Assembly (NCBI RefSeq): GCF_007197885.1
Contig: NZ_VKKG01000001.1
Coordinates: 766,334 to 830,333, forward strand
DNA: 64,000 nt
Origin: Tessaracoccus rhinocerotis
Lineage (GTDB): Bacteria; Actinomycetota; Actinomycetes; Propionibacteriales; Propionibacteriaceae
Direction: 5' to 3'
How positions within the stretch are numbered: position 1 is the first letter of the stretch; every line of letters begins with the position of its first letter. A program made the position numbers and the translations under genes. Shown here piece after piece: positions 52,347 through 61,718 of this stretch. A model generated the notes under the pieces. It was not told where the DNA came from and made no database searches. It was given only the letters and a program-made list of their open reading frames with translations.

Positions 52347-53222
52347 TCAGTCCAACCGCAACAGTTGCAGTCGGCGCTCCGAGCGGCCGATGCTCACCTC
52401 CTGGCCCCACTCGAGGCGCAGGTGGTCCCGCTCGATGCCGTCACCGAAGACGACCAGGCTCCCCCGGGCACGCAGCCGCAACTCCGCGTCCGGGGCGAGC
52501 AGGCCCGCGACGAGGCTCGCGCCGGTGGTGGCAGAGGGCCAGGCCTCGCGGACGAACCAGGCGAGGCCGTCGGAGTCTGCATCCGGCAGTTCGAACCCCG
52601 GGCGGTTCTGCCCCCACAGCGAGGCGAGCCAACCCGTCGCCCCGGTGCCGGTGCCGACCACCAGCCCCGAGGACGACTGCTCCTCCGCCGCAGCACCGGA
52701 CTCGAGGACGTAGCGCGCGGACTGGTGGCCCCGGTCCCCGAGGAAGACCTCGTTCAGTGCTACGAGTCGCTGGCCGTCGTCGACCCGGGCCTCGACCATG
52801 GCGCGGTGGCTGGTGCGGGTGGGCGTGCTTCCGGCGACCACACCCGCGAGGTCCTCGGCCCGGTGCCTGCACAGCACCCCGGGGGCACCGGGGCTGATGC
52901 CGAACACGAACTGCCCGTCGAGGTACTTGCCCACGTTCGGGACCAGGCCGTCCTGACCCACCACCACCACGAGGTCGTCCGGCTCGAACAGGAACCGGGA
53001 GAGCTCGGCCCGCTCGACGACCGCCTGGCGCCAGTCCGCCGGGGCGGCCCCGGAGGCGAGTTCCAGCGCACGCCGCTGCGCCTCGTCCGCGATCAGCAAC
53101 GGCTGGACACGCTGCCCGCGTGCGGCCAGGAAGAACTCGACGGCTCCCAGCGTCGAGTGCTCCGCGAGCAACTCCTCGAGCTGGGTGCGGCGGTGCACGA
53201 GCACGAGTCGCGGCGCACTCAT
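52347..53222 (-). CDS. Diverged NAD-kinase-like protein
   Basis: 291 residues. The central part follows the NAD kinase order. DDLVVVVGQDGLVPNVGKYL sits where NAD kinases have the GGDG loop, with the second Gly changed to Gln. FVFGISPGAPGVL follows. SSGLVVGTGTGATGWLASL sits at the conserved TPTGSTAY-like site. The first 80 residues (LVLVHRRTQLEELLAEHSTL) are outside the standard enzyme. It ends in a short beta-rich stretch. The ATG overlaps the stop of the SPFH gene by 4 bases. It probably binds a dinucleotide or a related phosphate compound; kinase activity is uncertain because of the GQDG change. Confidence 0.7.
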   Translation of the reverse strand: MSAPRLVLVHRRTQLEELLAEHSTLGAVEFFLAARGQRVQPLLIADEAQRRALELASGAAPADWRQAVVERAELSRFLFEPDDLVVVVGQDGLVPNVGKYLDGQFVFGISPGAPGVLCRHRAEDLAGVVAGSTPTRTSHRAMVEARVDDGQRLVALNEVFLGDRGHQSARYVLESGAAAEEQSSSGLVVGTGTGATGWLASLWGQNRPGFELPDADSDGLAWFVREAWPSATTGASLVAGLLAPDAELRLRARGSLVVFGDGIERDHLRLEWGQEVSIGRSERRLQLLRLD

Positions 53223-54226
53223 GCGGCCCTCAGCCCGGCGACGGCCCGAGCGAGGGCATCGCCCAACATGTCCGGGGTCAGGGTGATGGCGTCGATCTCA
53301 GGAAGTGCCCTGAGCACCTCGGGGGCGATGCTCGCCACGATCGCCGGCAGCTCGGCACCCCGGTACGCCTCGAGCCTCGCGACGAGTGCCGCGTTCTCCG
53401 CAGCCGCCACCCGCTCGATCTCGTCGACGCGGGCGTCCACCGCGAGCCGGTTGCTCTCCAGCAGTGCCTCGGCCCGCAGTTCCTCGCGCTCGAGTTCGTG
53501 CTGGGTGCGACGCCGCTCGTTCGTCCCGACGAGCTCCACCAGCTCGGCCTCCCGCCCTGCCAACTGCGTGCGGTTGTTGAGCTCGTTCTCCTTGATGGCA
53601 CGCTCCCGGTCCACGGCCTGGGCTCGCCGTTCGTAGGTGGCCCGGTCCGCCTCGGCCTGGATGGCCTCGCGCACCCCGGTCTGCAGTGCCCGTTCCAGCT
53701 CCTCCTCCGGCCGCACGGCCACCACCCGAACGCCCACCACCTCGACGCCCGCGGAGCCCAGCTGCTCCTCGCCGAGGAGGCCGTCGAGCACCGCGTTCCG
53801 CACGAGCGCGAGGCCCTCGTCGAGGAGGACCTCAAGGGTGGTCACGGCGACGACGGCGGCCGCGAACTGCTGCGCGGTCTCGGCCACCCTGTTCTGCAGC
53901 GCCTGGAGCGGTCGGCCGGTCCATTCGCCGGTGGTGACGTCCACCGCGAAGTCCAGGTGACGCACCGCTCTTGCGGGGTCGGCGATCCTGACGGTCAGCG
54001 CCGTCTGCACGCTCACCTCCTGGCGGTCGCGGGTGGTGACCCGGAAGATGTGGCCGAACTCGAGGTCCTCGATCGGAACCTCGGAGATGCTGGCGCCCAG
54101 GGGGCGGAACCAGAACGAGGCCCCAGGGCCGCGGGAGATGAGCTCTCCACGGCGGCCCTGGATCAGGACCCTCGTGGCGGTGCCGGTGGCGTGGGACAGG
54201 AACGGGAAGCGACGGATGGTGGTCAT
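53219..54226 (-). CDS. SPFH/Band 7 domain protein
   Basis: 335 residues, with strong ribosome site AAGGAGG. Residues 15-190 form the SPFH domain (LIQGRRGELISRGPGASFWF, EVSVQTALTVRIADPARAVR). Residues 190-275 are a charged coiled coil (EAIQAEADRATYERRAQAVD, then RRRTQHELEREELRAEALLE). There is no clear N-terminal membrane helix, unlike most stomatins and flotillins, so it would be cytoplasmic or peripherally attached. Such proteins make large rings or scaffolds. Its gene is co-translated with a NAD-kinase-like protein and lies divergent from an adenylyltransferase-like/methyltransferase fusion. Confidence 0.88.
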   Translation of the reverse strand: MTTIRRFPFLSHATGTATRVLIQGRRGELISRGPGASFWFRPLGASISEVPIEDLEFGHIFRVTTRDRQEVSVQTALTVRIADPARAVRHLDFAVDVTTGEWTGRPLQALQNRVAETAQQFAAAVVAVTTLEVLLDEGLALVRNAVLDGLLGEEQLGSAGVEVVGVRVVAVRPEEELERALQTGVREAIQAEADRATYERRAQAVDRERAIKENELNNRTQLAGREAELVELVGTNERRRTQHELEREELRAEALLESNRLAVDARVDEIERVAAAENAALVARLEAYRGAELPAIVASIAPEVLRALPEIDAITLTPDMLGDALARAVAGLRAA

Positions 54227-54252
54227 GGTTCCTCCTTAAATGTCACTTCAAC

Positions 54253-54273
54253 GTTAATTCCCAGCAGCTTAAC
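54253..54273. promoter_or_regulatory. Operator-like inverted repeat in the divergent SPFH promoter region
   Basis: GTTAA-N11-TTAAC in the 108-base gap between the divergent genes, which is markedly AT-richer than its surroundings. One site here could control both transcripts. Confidence 0.35.
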
Positions 54274-54334
54274 TATCAAACCGACATCAATGGTGATGGG
54301 CGCCCTGGCCGACGAATGCGCAACAATCAGACCC

Positions 54335-55840
54335 GTGCGATACATCCTGTTCCCCGGCCGGCACCACCTCGTCACGCGGTTCCAGGTGGCCCACCTCAGG
54401 GACCTGCTGGCTCGGCACCCCGGTGCGGAGCTGGTCTGGGCCATCACCAGCGCCGACCACGGCGGCACGCAGCGCAACCCGGTGCCCGGCTCCCGTCGTC
54501 TGGGGATGCTCGAGGCCGTGGCAGCGGTGGAGCACCTCCCGTCGCTGACCTTCCGGATCGGCAACCGCTCCCCAAAGCCGGACTTCGCCCACTACGTGGT
54601 CGAGTCCATCCGCACCCAGAGCGGGGGCCGGGTCACCATGACCCCGACCAACACCGTCGTGGCCTGTTCGACCCCGGCCGTGATCGCGGGCTACGAGGCG
54701 CTGGGGTACGGCATCGACACGGTCGAACTGGGCACACGGCAGCTGCGGCCGTGGGACGTCGTCGAGGCGATCGTGGCCGCCGGGCCCGCCTGGCGCGACG
54801 ACGAGGCGATCACGGCCGCGATGGACCCCACTTCACGGCAGCACTACCTGCGCTACGGCCTCGCGGAGCACGTCCAGCAGATCCACGCCGACCCGCTGAT
54901 CGACTCCGACGACGGGGACATCACCGACACCCGCGACTACGCCACCTACCGCGCGGCGTTCGAGGACAACGCCTGGCGCAAGGTTTCGGAGTTCGCGCAC
55001 GCGGTACGCCCGGGCCGCATCGTCGACGTCGGCTGTGCCACCGGGCAGACCATCAAGTTGCTGGCCGAGCGGCCGGACCTGTTCGAGTCAGACTTCTACG
55101 GCGTCGAGGTGGCCCGCCCCCTCTACGAGATCTGCCGCCAGCGGCAGTCCAACGGCGAGTTCGGGGACGCCAACGTCTTCTTCCACCAGCGCAACATCCT
55201 CACCACCCAGTTGTTCGAACGGGACTCCGTGGACACCGTCATCACGATGGCGTTGACCCACGAGGTGTGGTCCTACCTCGGCCCCGAGGCTCTCGCCGAG
55301 TTCATCAGGCACACCTTCGAGATGCTGCGTCCGGGTGGCGTGTGGATCAACTACGACGTCGTCGGCCCCGACGACCCGGACCGGGAGGTGCTCGTCCGGT
55401 TCACCACCGACGACGGCGCGGACGCCGGGGAACTGGCCGAGCTCTCGTCGCGGGCCCGCTTCGAACGGTTCGCGCAGGACTTCCGGGCCGAGGAGGGCGA
55501 GCGGATCAGCCACCAGGTCGTCCACGTCGACGGCGTGGAGCACGTCCGCCTGACCAGGCGCGCCCTGTACGAGTTCCTCGCGAAGAAGGACTACGTGGAC
55601 TCCTGGCTGTCCGAGGCCCACGAGGCCTTCTGCTTCTACTCCCCGCAGGACTGGGTCCAGGTGCTGGAGGCCGCCGGCTTCCGCTGCACGGACGACACCC
55701 GCGGCGTGCGCAACCCGTGGCTGCTCGAGAACCGGTTCGCGCCCGCCGCGCAGGTGTTCACCGTCGGCGAGGACGGGGCCCTGGTGCCTGAGGAGTGGTC
55801 CTGGACCAACGTGCTGCTCGTGGCGGAGAAGCCCGCCTGA
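54335..55840 (+). CDS. Nucleotidylyltransferase-like domain fused to a SAM methyltransferase
   Basis: 501 residues, GTG start 7 bases behind AACAAT. Residues 1-165 resemble the NMNAT/cytidylyltransferase fold. FPGRHHLVTRFQVAHLRDLL stands where the G-R-F-x-P-F-H-x-G-H motif should be, WAITSADHGGTQRNPVPGSR matches the I-x-S-x(n)-N-P-F/V stretch, and RRLGML follows. The HxxxH of catalysis is distorted. Residues 225-500 are a class I methyltransferase: motif I IVDVGCATGQTIKLLAE (about 229), then a middle region with ALTHEVWSYLGPEALAEFI and WVQVLEAAGFRC near the end. The order predicts a nucleotide-binding head with a methylation tail. It forms the other half of the SPFH/NAD-kinase-like locus. Confidence 0.75.
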   Translation: MRYILFPGRHHLVTRFQVAHLRDLLARHPGAELVWAITSADHGGTQRNPVPGSRRLGMLEAVAAVEHLPSLTFRIGNRSPKPDFAHYVVESIRTQSGGRVTMTPTNTVVACSTPAVIAGYEALGYGIDTVELGTRQLRPWDVVEAIVAAGPAWRDDEAITAAMDPTSRQHYLRYGLAEHVQQIHADPLIDSDDGDITDTRDYATYRAAFEDNAWRKVSEFAHAVRPGRIVDVGCATGQTIKLLAERPDLFESDFYGVEVARPLYEICRQRQSNGEFGDANVFFHQRNILTTQLFERDSVDTVITMALTHEVWSYLGPEALAEFIRHTFEMLRPGGVWINYDVVGPDDPDREVLVRFTTDDGADAGELAELSSRARFERFAQDFRAEEGERISHQVVHVDGVEHVRLTRRALYEFLAKKDYVDSWLSEAHEAFCFYSPQDWVQVLEAAGFRCTDDTRGVRNPWLLENRFAPAAQVFTVGEDGALVPEEWSWTNVLLVAEKPA

Positions 55841-55855
55841 GGCGGGGCCTCAGGC
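55835..55855. terminator. Bidirectional hairpin between the methyltransferase fusion and purL
   Basis: GCCTGAGGC-GGG-GCCTCAGGC: nine perfect pairs. The left arm holds the stop of the plus-strand gene (55838-55840), the right arm the stop of purL (55850-55852). Confidence 0.7.
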
Positions 55856-58108
55856 CCTGAGGGCGTCCCGGATCGGGGCGCTCCAGGCGTCGCGGACCTC
55901 CGCGAGCCCGATCTCGAACCGGCCGACGAACTCGGCCGTCTCCCCGCCGGTGACCTCGCCGAGGCGGGTGACAGGCACGCCGTGCTCCGCGCAGAGCTCC
56001 TCGAAACGGGGCAGCGAGCCGCCCGGCAGCGAGACGACGGCGCGGGCGCCGGACTCGGAGAACAGGGCCACCGTCGGGTCCCCCTCGGGAAGGGTGACGG
56101 CGAAGCCGAGGCCGTCGCGCAGCGCGGACTCCAGGAGCGCGACGGCAAGGCCGCCCTCCGACAGGTCGTGCGCGGAGCTCACGAGACCCTCCCGCGCGGC
56201 GCTCGCCATGACGCGGGCGAGGGCACGCTCGGCGTCGAGGACCACCTGCGGCGGGACGCCACCGAGATGGCCGTCGTGGACGGCGTCGGCCCAGATTGAG
56301 CCGGACAGTTCCTCGCGGGTGGTCCCCAGCAGCAGGATGCCGTCGCCGGCGTGGGTGAAGCCGGAGCGGATGCGCGTGGCCACGTCGTCGATCACACCCA
56401 TCACGCCGATGGTGGGTGTGGGGAGGATCGGGGTGCTGGCCGTCTGGTTGTAGAGGCTGACGTTGCCGCCGGTGACGGGAACCGCCAGTTCCTTGCAGGC
56501 GTCGACGAGTCCTGAGATGGCCTCGACGAAGGTCCACATCACCTCGGGGTCCTCCGGCGAGCCGAAGTTCAGGCAGTCGGTGACGGCCACGGGCTCCGCG
56601 CCCGTGACGGCGACGTTGCGGTACGCCTCGGCGAGCGACTGCTGCGCCCCGACGTAGGGGTTGAGGTAGGTGAAACGGGAGTTGGCGTCGAGGGACAGGG
56701 CGATGCCGAGTCCGGTCTCCTCGTCGATGCGCAGCATGCCGGAGTTCTCCGGCTGCGCGAGGACGGAGTTGCCACGGACGTAGCGGTCGTACTGGTCGGT
56801 GACCCAGGACTTGTCGGAGACGTTGGGGTGTGCCATGACCTGCAGCAGCGCTGCGCGCACGCCCTCGGCGGAGTTGTCCCGGTGGAGGTCCTCCGCACGA
56901 TCGGCGGCCGCCGCGTCGAGGTAGGCCGGACGCTCGTAGGGACGGTTGTAGACGGGGCCCTCGTGCGCGACCGTCTTCGGGTCGACGTCGACGATGACCT
57001 GGTCGTCCCAGGTGATGACCAACCGGTCGCCGTCGGTGACCTCGCCGACGACCGTGGCCAGCACGTCCCACTTGCGGCAGATCTCCATGAAGCGCTCGAC
57101 GTTGGCCGGCTCCACCACCGCCATCATGCGCTCCTGCGACTCGCTCATCAGGATCTCCTCCGGCTTGAGGGAGGGATCGCGCAGCGGCACGAGGTTCAGG
57201 TCCACCTTCATGCCACCGTCGCCGGCCGAAGCCAGCTCGGAGGTGGCACACGAGATGCCTGCGGCACCGAAGTCCTGGATGCCGTTGATGATGCCTGCAC
57301 TGAAGAGCTCGAGGGTGCACTCGATCAGGAGCTTCTCCATGAACGGGTCGCCCACCTGGACGCTCGGGCGCTTGGCCGGGCCGGTCTCGTCGAAGGTCTC
57401 GGAGGCGAGGATGGAGGCGCCACCGATGCCGTCGCCGCCGGTGGCCGCGCCGAACAGGATGACCTGGTTGCCGACGCCCGAGGCGTGGGCGAGGTGAAGG
57501 TCCTCGTGGCGCAGCACGCCGACGCACAGGGCGTTGACGAGCGGGTTGCCGAGGTAGGAGTCGTGGAACTGGACCTCGCCGCCGATGTTGGGCAGTCCCA
57601 AGCAGTTGCCGTAGCCGCCGACGCCGGCGACCACGCCGGGCAGGACGCGCAGGGTGTCGTCCTCGTGGAGGGGGCCGAAGCGCAGGGAGTCCATCACGCC
57701 GATCGGGCGGGCGCCCATGGCGAGGATGTCGCGCACGATGCCGCCCACCCCCGTGGCCGCACCCTGGTAGGGCTCGACGTAGGAGGGGTGGTTGTGGCTC
57801 TCGGCCTTGAAGGTGACGGCATAGCCGTTGCCGACGTCGACGACTCCGGCGTTCTCGCCGATGCCTGCGAGCAGCGGTCCGCGCGGAGTCTCCTGGCTGA
57901 GCTCGCCGAAGCGCTTGAGGTGCACCTTCGAGGACTTGTAGGAGCAGTGCTCGGACCACATCACCGAGTACATCGCCAGCTCCGCGCTGGTGGGTCGGCG
58001 GCCGAGGATCTCGCGGATGCGCGCGTACTCCTCGTCCTTCACGCCGAGCGCCGCGTACGGCTGCTCGAGGTCCGGGGTGTCCATCGCGTTCGAAACAGTG
58101 TCTGCCAC
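55850..58108 (-). CDS. purL: Phosphoribosylformylglycinamidine synthase, large subunit
   Basis: 752 residues, the small-PurL type that works with separate PurS and PurQ (both found at 62.5-63.4 kb). [38 protein letters not shown] (ATP/metal site) and GNVSLYNQT are intact. It makes FGAM from FGAR with ammonia supplied by PurQ. The start is set at GTG 58108 because a TAGATT -10 box lies 7 bases ahead; an in-frame TTG further up lies inside that box. It is separated from purS-purQ by three unrelated genes, so its transcription is independent. Confidence 0.95.
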   Translation of the reverse strand: MADTVSNAMDTPDLEQPYAALGVKDEEYARIREILGRRPTSAELAMYSVMWSEHCSYKSSKVHLKRFGELSQETPRGPLLAGIGENAGVVDVGNGYAVTFKAESHNHPSYVEPYQGAATGVGGIVRDILAMGARPIGVMDSLRFGPLHEDDTLRVLPGVVAGVGGYGNCLGLPNIGGEVQFHDSYLGNPLVNALCVGVLRHEDLHLAHASGVGNQVILFGAATGGDGIGGASILASETFDETGPAKRPSVQVGDPFMEKLLIECTLELFSAGIINGIQDFGAAGISCATSELASAGDGGMKVDLNLVPLRDPSLKPEEILMSESQERMMAVVEPANVERFMEICRKWDVLATVVGEVTDGDRLVITWDDQVIVDVDPKTVAHEGPVYNRPYERPAYLDAAAADRAEDLHRDNSAEGVRAALLQVMAHPNVSDKSWVTDQYDRYVRGNSVLAQPENSGMLRIDEETGLGIALSLDANSRFTYLNPYVGAQQSLAEAYRNVAVTGAEPVAVTDCLNFGSPEDPEVMWTFVEAISGLVDACKELAVPVTGGNVSLYNQTASTPILPTPTIGVMGVIDDVATRIRSGFTHAGDGILLLGTTREELSGSIWADAVHDGHLGGVPPQVVLDAERALARVMASAAREGLVSSAHDLSEGGLAVALLESALRDGLGFAVTLPEGDPTVALFSESGARAVVSLPGGSLPRFEELCAEHGVPVTRLGEVTGGETAEFVGRFEIGLAEVRDAWSAPIRDALRA

Positions 58109-58115
58109 GAGCGAC

Positions 58116-58121
58116 AATCTA
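58116..58121 (-). promoter_or_regulatory. -10 box of purL (leaderless)
   Basis: TAGATT on the minus strand, 7 bases before the GTG at 58108. Confidence 0.55.
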
Positions 58122-58303
58122 CCCTCCCTGCGCCGGGACCGCCCACACGCGCGCTCCGGCGTCCACCGCCGGAGGGAGGCTCGGCTGGGAACCGGCGGGG
58201 CAGTCGTCGACAGCGGGAGGCCGGGGCGGTGGTGACAGGGGCTCGCGACACGCCACGGCGCCCGTCGAGCAGTGCAGCCTCACTCGCGTGTGGCGAGCGC
58301 TGG

Positions 58304-59113
58304 TCACACCTTCGCGCGCTGCGACCAGAAGAAGCAGTACACGCCGTAGCCGGCGAAGCCGAAGGCGGCCGCTCCCAGCAGCCAGGGGCCGAACGGCGCC
58401 GCCCTCAGCGTCTGGAGGGCGGCGTCGAGGCCGCCGGCGGACTCCGGATCGTAGGTGATGGCCGCCCACACGAACAGGGCGCCGATCCCGGCGTAGGCGA
58501 GACCCTTGGTGAAGTGACCCACCCGGGCCGCCCACTTCCCCGCCGTGCCGAGACTGCCCGAGAGGTTCTCCTGCCACTTGTCCGTGAACGCCTTGGAGGC
58601 GAGATAGACGCCGAGGGCCACGACCACGAGGCCGGCGATCGCCACCAGGACCTGTCCGAAGGGCAGCGCCATCACGGCGCCACCGGCCGCCTCGGCTGCG
58701 TCACCCTCGGAGCGACCGCCCAGCGCGATGTTGGCGGCGCTCAGACCCAGCGCCAGGTAGATGACCGCCTTGCCCGCCGACGAGACGCGCTTGCGCGACC
58801 GCTGGGCGCCGTCGTACTCGCGGTGCCCCAGCAGGGCGGCCACCAGTTGCCAGATGACCAGCGCGAAGAACCCGACGGCCACGGCCCACAGGAGCACCGG
58901 GCCCATCGGGGTGTTGGCCAGTGCACGCAGGGCCCCGGTCTGCGAGGCCTCCTCGTCCGAGCCGCCGGTGGCGAGCCGCACGGTGAGGAACGCGATCAGC
59001 AGGTGCACGACGCCGTAGGCGATCAGCCCCACGCGCACGAGGGTGCGGTAAGCGCGCGAGTTCTCAACCTTGCGGGCCGCGCGCTTCGCGTCCGCCACGT
59101 CCGGGGTCTCCAT
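58304..59113 (-). CDS. DUF1206 membrane protein
   Basis: 269 residues with six hydrophobic segments in three repeats of two helices. Repeat openings: LVRVGLIAYGVVHLLIAFLT (about 26), SAGKAVIYLALGLSAANIAL (about 111) and RVGHFTKGLAYAGIGALFVW (about 197). Each pair is followed by a short PxGxxLLxxxG segment (TPMGPVLLWAVAVG, LPFGQVLVAIAGLV, APFGPWLLGAAAFG). This threefold layout is the definition of DUF1206. Function unknown. Leaderless -10 box 6 bases ahead of the ATG. Confidence 0.88.
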   Translation of the reverse strand: METPDVADAKRAARKVENSRAYRTLVRVGLIAYGVVHLLIAFLTVRLATGGSDEEASQTGALRALANTPMGPVLLWAVAVGFFALVIWQLVAALLGHREYDGAQRSRKRVSSAGKAVIYLALGLSAANIALGGRSEGDAAEAAGGAVMALPFGQVLVAIAGLVVVALGVYLASKAFTDKWQENLSGSLGTAGKWAARVGHFTKGLAYAGIGALFVWAAITYDPESAGGLDAALQTLRAAPFGPWLLGAAAFGFAGYGVYCFFWSQRAKV

Positions 59114-59119
59114 CGGGCC

Positions 59120-59125
59120 ACCCTA
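59120..59125 (-). promoter_or_regulatory. -10 box of the DUF1206 gene (leaderless)
   Basis: TAGGGT on the minus strand, 6 bases before the ATG at 59113. Confidence 0.5.
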
Positions 59126-59148
59126 ACCAGTTGCAGACCGGCGCGGGC

Positions 59149-61638
59149 TCAGTTGACCGTGGCGGCCTGCACCTGCTGGGCGATCCGGAGCTCCGCGTCG
59201 GACTCCACCACGAGCCGCCTCAGGGCGCCCGGGGCCTCTGGGTTGGCCTCCAGCCAGGCACTCGACCTCGGCAGGTGGTCGACGTCGCGTGGGAAGCCCC
59301 GCACCACGAGCCGGCGGGCGATCTCGATCGGGTGCTCCGCCCAGACGTCGAGCAGGCCCTCGAAGTAGGGTTCTGCGAACTGGTCGGTCAGCTCCGGCGC
59401 GCCGGGCGCGAACACGCCGGAGAGCAGCGCGTCCACGGCATCGTTCGACTCCCCGCCGACGACGTGGGCGCGTCGCCACGCCTCCTGCCTGAGCGCGGGG
59501 TCTGGGCGGGAATGGAAGGCCTGCAGGTGAGCAGTCTCACCGGCAGCGGTGCGGTCGGCCTCGAGCGCCGCCGCGAGGTCCTCGTCGCTGGCGCGGCCGT
59601 GCACCGCGCGGGCCTGCCATGCGAGCCAGCGCAGGTCGGCAGAGACCTCGAGTCCCACGAGCGAGCCGTCGAGCAGCCAGTCGAGGTCGGTGTCCACCAG
59701 CGTCGCGGCGCGTAGCAGTGCCCTCACCCACAGCAACTGCTCCGCGCTGCCCGGGGCCGCGCGGCGGGTGGCTTCGGCACAGGCGTCGCGCCAGTGCGTG
59801 GCGGCCTCCCGGCGGCGGTCGGCCGGGACGTAGCGCGCGACGGCGTCGACGGCATGGCCCAGCATCGCCGACAGGGTCCCGGGCCGGTCCTCGCCGGGGC
59901 CGTGCGCGACGACGGCGGCGACGTAGTCGGTCACCGGCAACGTTGCCGCGCGCACCTCGGACCACAGGGCGGACCACACCACCGCCCGGGTGAGTGGCTC
60001 CAGCTCGCCCACATGTCCGAGCAGCACCCCTCGCGTGGCGTCGTCGAAGGCGATCCGGGCGAAGGTCTGGTCCGTGTCATTCGGGATGATCGCAGCCGCC
60101 CCGTCCACCGGGGGCAGGCTGGTGCGGGCCCCGGTCACGACGACAGGGTGCCGCTGGCGCAGGACGAGGGCGTCGTCGACCAGGTCGTAGACACCCACCG
60201 TGGTGGCGTGGGGCCGGTCGGCGTCATGGCCCTCGCGGAGCAGGACGCCGTCGCCGACGCGCAGCGTGTCGTGGCCGCTGGTGCGCAACCACGCGTCGGA
60301 CCAGGCCGCCAGGTCCTTGCCGGAGACCTCGGACAGCGCCGCGAGGAAGTCGGCCAGCGAGGCGGCGGCGTGGGCGTGGCGCGCGAAGTAGGTGCGGCAG
60401 CCGGCGAAGAAGTCCTCGAGGCCGACGTAGTGCACGAGTTGGGTGAGGGCGGAGGCGCCCTTGGAGTAGGTGATGCGGTCGAAGTTGTTCTTCGCGGCTT
60501 CGAGGTCCGGGATGTCCGCCACCACGGGGTGCGTCGTGGGTAGCGAGTCCGCGATGTAGGCCGAGGCCTTGCGCACCCCCGTGAAGTTGAGCCACGCGTC
60601 CTCGAAGCCTGCTGCCTCCAGGGACAGGTGCGCGCCCATGAACTCGGCGAACGACTCCTTGAGCCACAGGTCGCTCCACCACCGCGGCGTCACCAGGTCC
60701 CCGAACCACATGTGGCTCATCTCGTGGAGGACGGTGTTGGAGCGCCCCTGGTACTGCGCGGGCGTGGCCTGGGAGCGGAACAGGTACTGCTCGGTGAAGG
60801 TGACCAGGCCGGGGTTCTCCATGGCGCCGAGGTTGTACTCGGGCACGAACACCTGGTCGTACTTGCCCCACGTGTACTCGCCGAAGGCGGTGTGCAGGTA
60901 CTCCAGGCCGCCGCGGGTGATGCGGAACAGTTCGTCGGCGTCCAGGTGCTGCGAGAGGGACTCGCGACACAGCAGCGCCAGTGGTACCTCGACGCCACCG
61001 TCGGGCGAGGTCCACGAGGACTCGACGCGGTGGTAGGGACCGGCGCAGATGCAGGTGATGTAGCTGGACAGGGGCGGGGTCTCCGCGAAGTCGACGCAGA
61101 CCATCGCCTCCCCCGCGCCGGTGCGCGCCACCTCCGGCTGGTTGGACAGCAGCTGCCAACCGTCCGGTCCGATCACGCTGAACGAGTAGCGAGCCTTCAT
61201 GTCCGGCTGCTCGAAGCAGGGCATCACGCGCCGGGCGTCGGCGGGCTCGTACTGCGTGTAGAGGTAGACCAGAGAGTCGGCCGGGTCCTGGAAGCGGTGC
61301 AGTCCCTCGCCGGTGCGCGAGTACAGGGAGGCGCCCTCCACCACCACCTCGCACTCCTGCCCCACCGGCAGGTCGCGGACGCGGACGCGGGCGCCGTCGA
61401 ACTCGATGGGCCGCACCTGTCCGTCGACGAGTACTGCGGTGACGGAGTCACCGAGATAGTCGATCCAGGTCTCGGGCTGCGACGACGTGAGCCGGATGGC
61501 GGAGCGGACGGGGTACGTGGGCTGGCGGAGGTCCTGGCAGTCGCGCAGGTCGACGGTGACCTGCTGGGTGGACAGGGTCACGGCCTCGGCTCGGGCGGCG
61601 GTCTCTTCACGGGTGAGGTTGGCGGACATGGCCTCCAT
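59149..61638 (-). CDS. pepN: Aminopeptidase N (M1 family)
   Basis: 829 residues. Substrate motif GAMEN (in YNLGAMENPGL, about 268-272), zinc motif VLHEMSHMWFGDLV (about 305) with the third ligand in LKESFAEFMG, and a normal length for the actinobacterial type (about 850). It removes N-terminal residues from peptides in the cytoplasm. The C-terminal 350 residues form the helical ERAP1-like domain. Start could be the first ATG or the one three codons on (MSANLTREETAAR), which has GGAGG close upstream; the difference is three residues. Confidence 0.95.
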   Translation of the reverse strand: MEAMSANLTREETAARAEAVTLSTQQVTVDLRDCQDLRQPTYPVRSAIRLTSSQPETWIDYLGDSVTAVLVDGQVRPIEFDGARVRVRDLPVGQECEVVVEGASLYSRTGEGLHRFQDPADSLVYLYTQYEPADARRVMPCFEQPDMKARYSFSVIGPDGWQLLSNQPEVARTGAGEAMVCVDFAETPPLSSYITCICAGPYHRVESSWTSPDGGVEVPLALLCRESLSQHLDADELFRITRGGLEYLHTAFGEYTWGKYDQVFVPEYNLGAMENPGLVTFTEQYLFRSQATPAQYQGRSNTVLHEMSHMWFGDLVTPRWWSDLWLKESFAEFMGAHLSLEAAGFEDAWLNFTGVRKASAYIADSLPTTHPVVADIPDLEAAKNNFDRITYSKGASALTQLVHYVGLEDFFAGCRTYFARHAHAAASLADFLAALSEVSGKDLAAWSDAWLRTSGHDTLRVGDGVLLREGHDADRPHATTVGVYDLVDDALVLRQRHPVVVTGARTSLPPVDGAAAIIPNDTDQTFARIAFDDATRGVLLGHVGELEPLTRAVVWSALWSEVRAATLPVTDYVAAVVAHGPGEDRPGTLSAMLGHAVDAVARYVPADRRREAATHWRDACAEATRRAAPGSAEQLLWVRALLRAATLVDTDLDWLLDGSLVGLEVSADLRWLAWQARAVHGRASDEDLAAALEADRTAAGETAHLQAFHSRPDPALRQEAWRRAHVVGGESNDAVDALLSGVFAPGAPELTDQFAEPYFEGLLDVWAEHPIEIARRLVVRGFPRDVDHLPRSSAWLEANPEAPGALRRLVVESDAELRIAQQVQAATVN

Positions 61639-61718
61639 CCAACCATGGGTTCGATGCGGCTAGAGTGGCCACGAGAGTCACATCTGCGCCTCGAAGGCGC
61701 GTTCACAAGGGAGAATCA

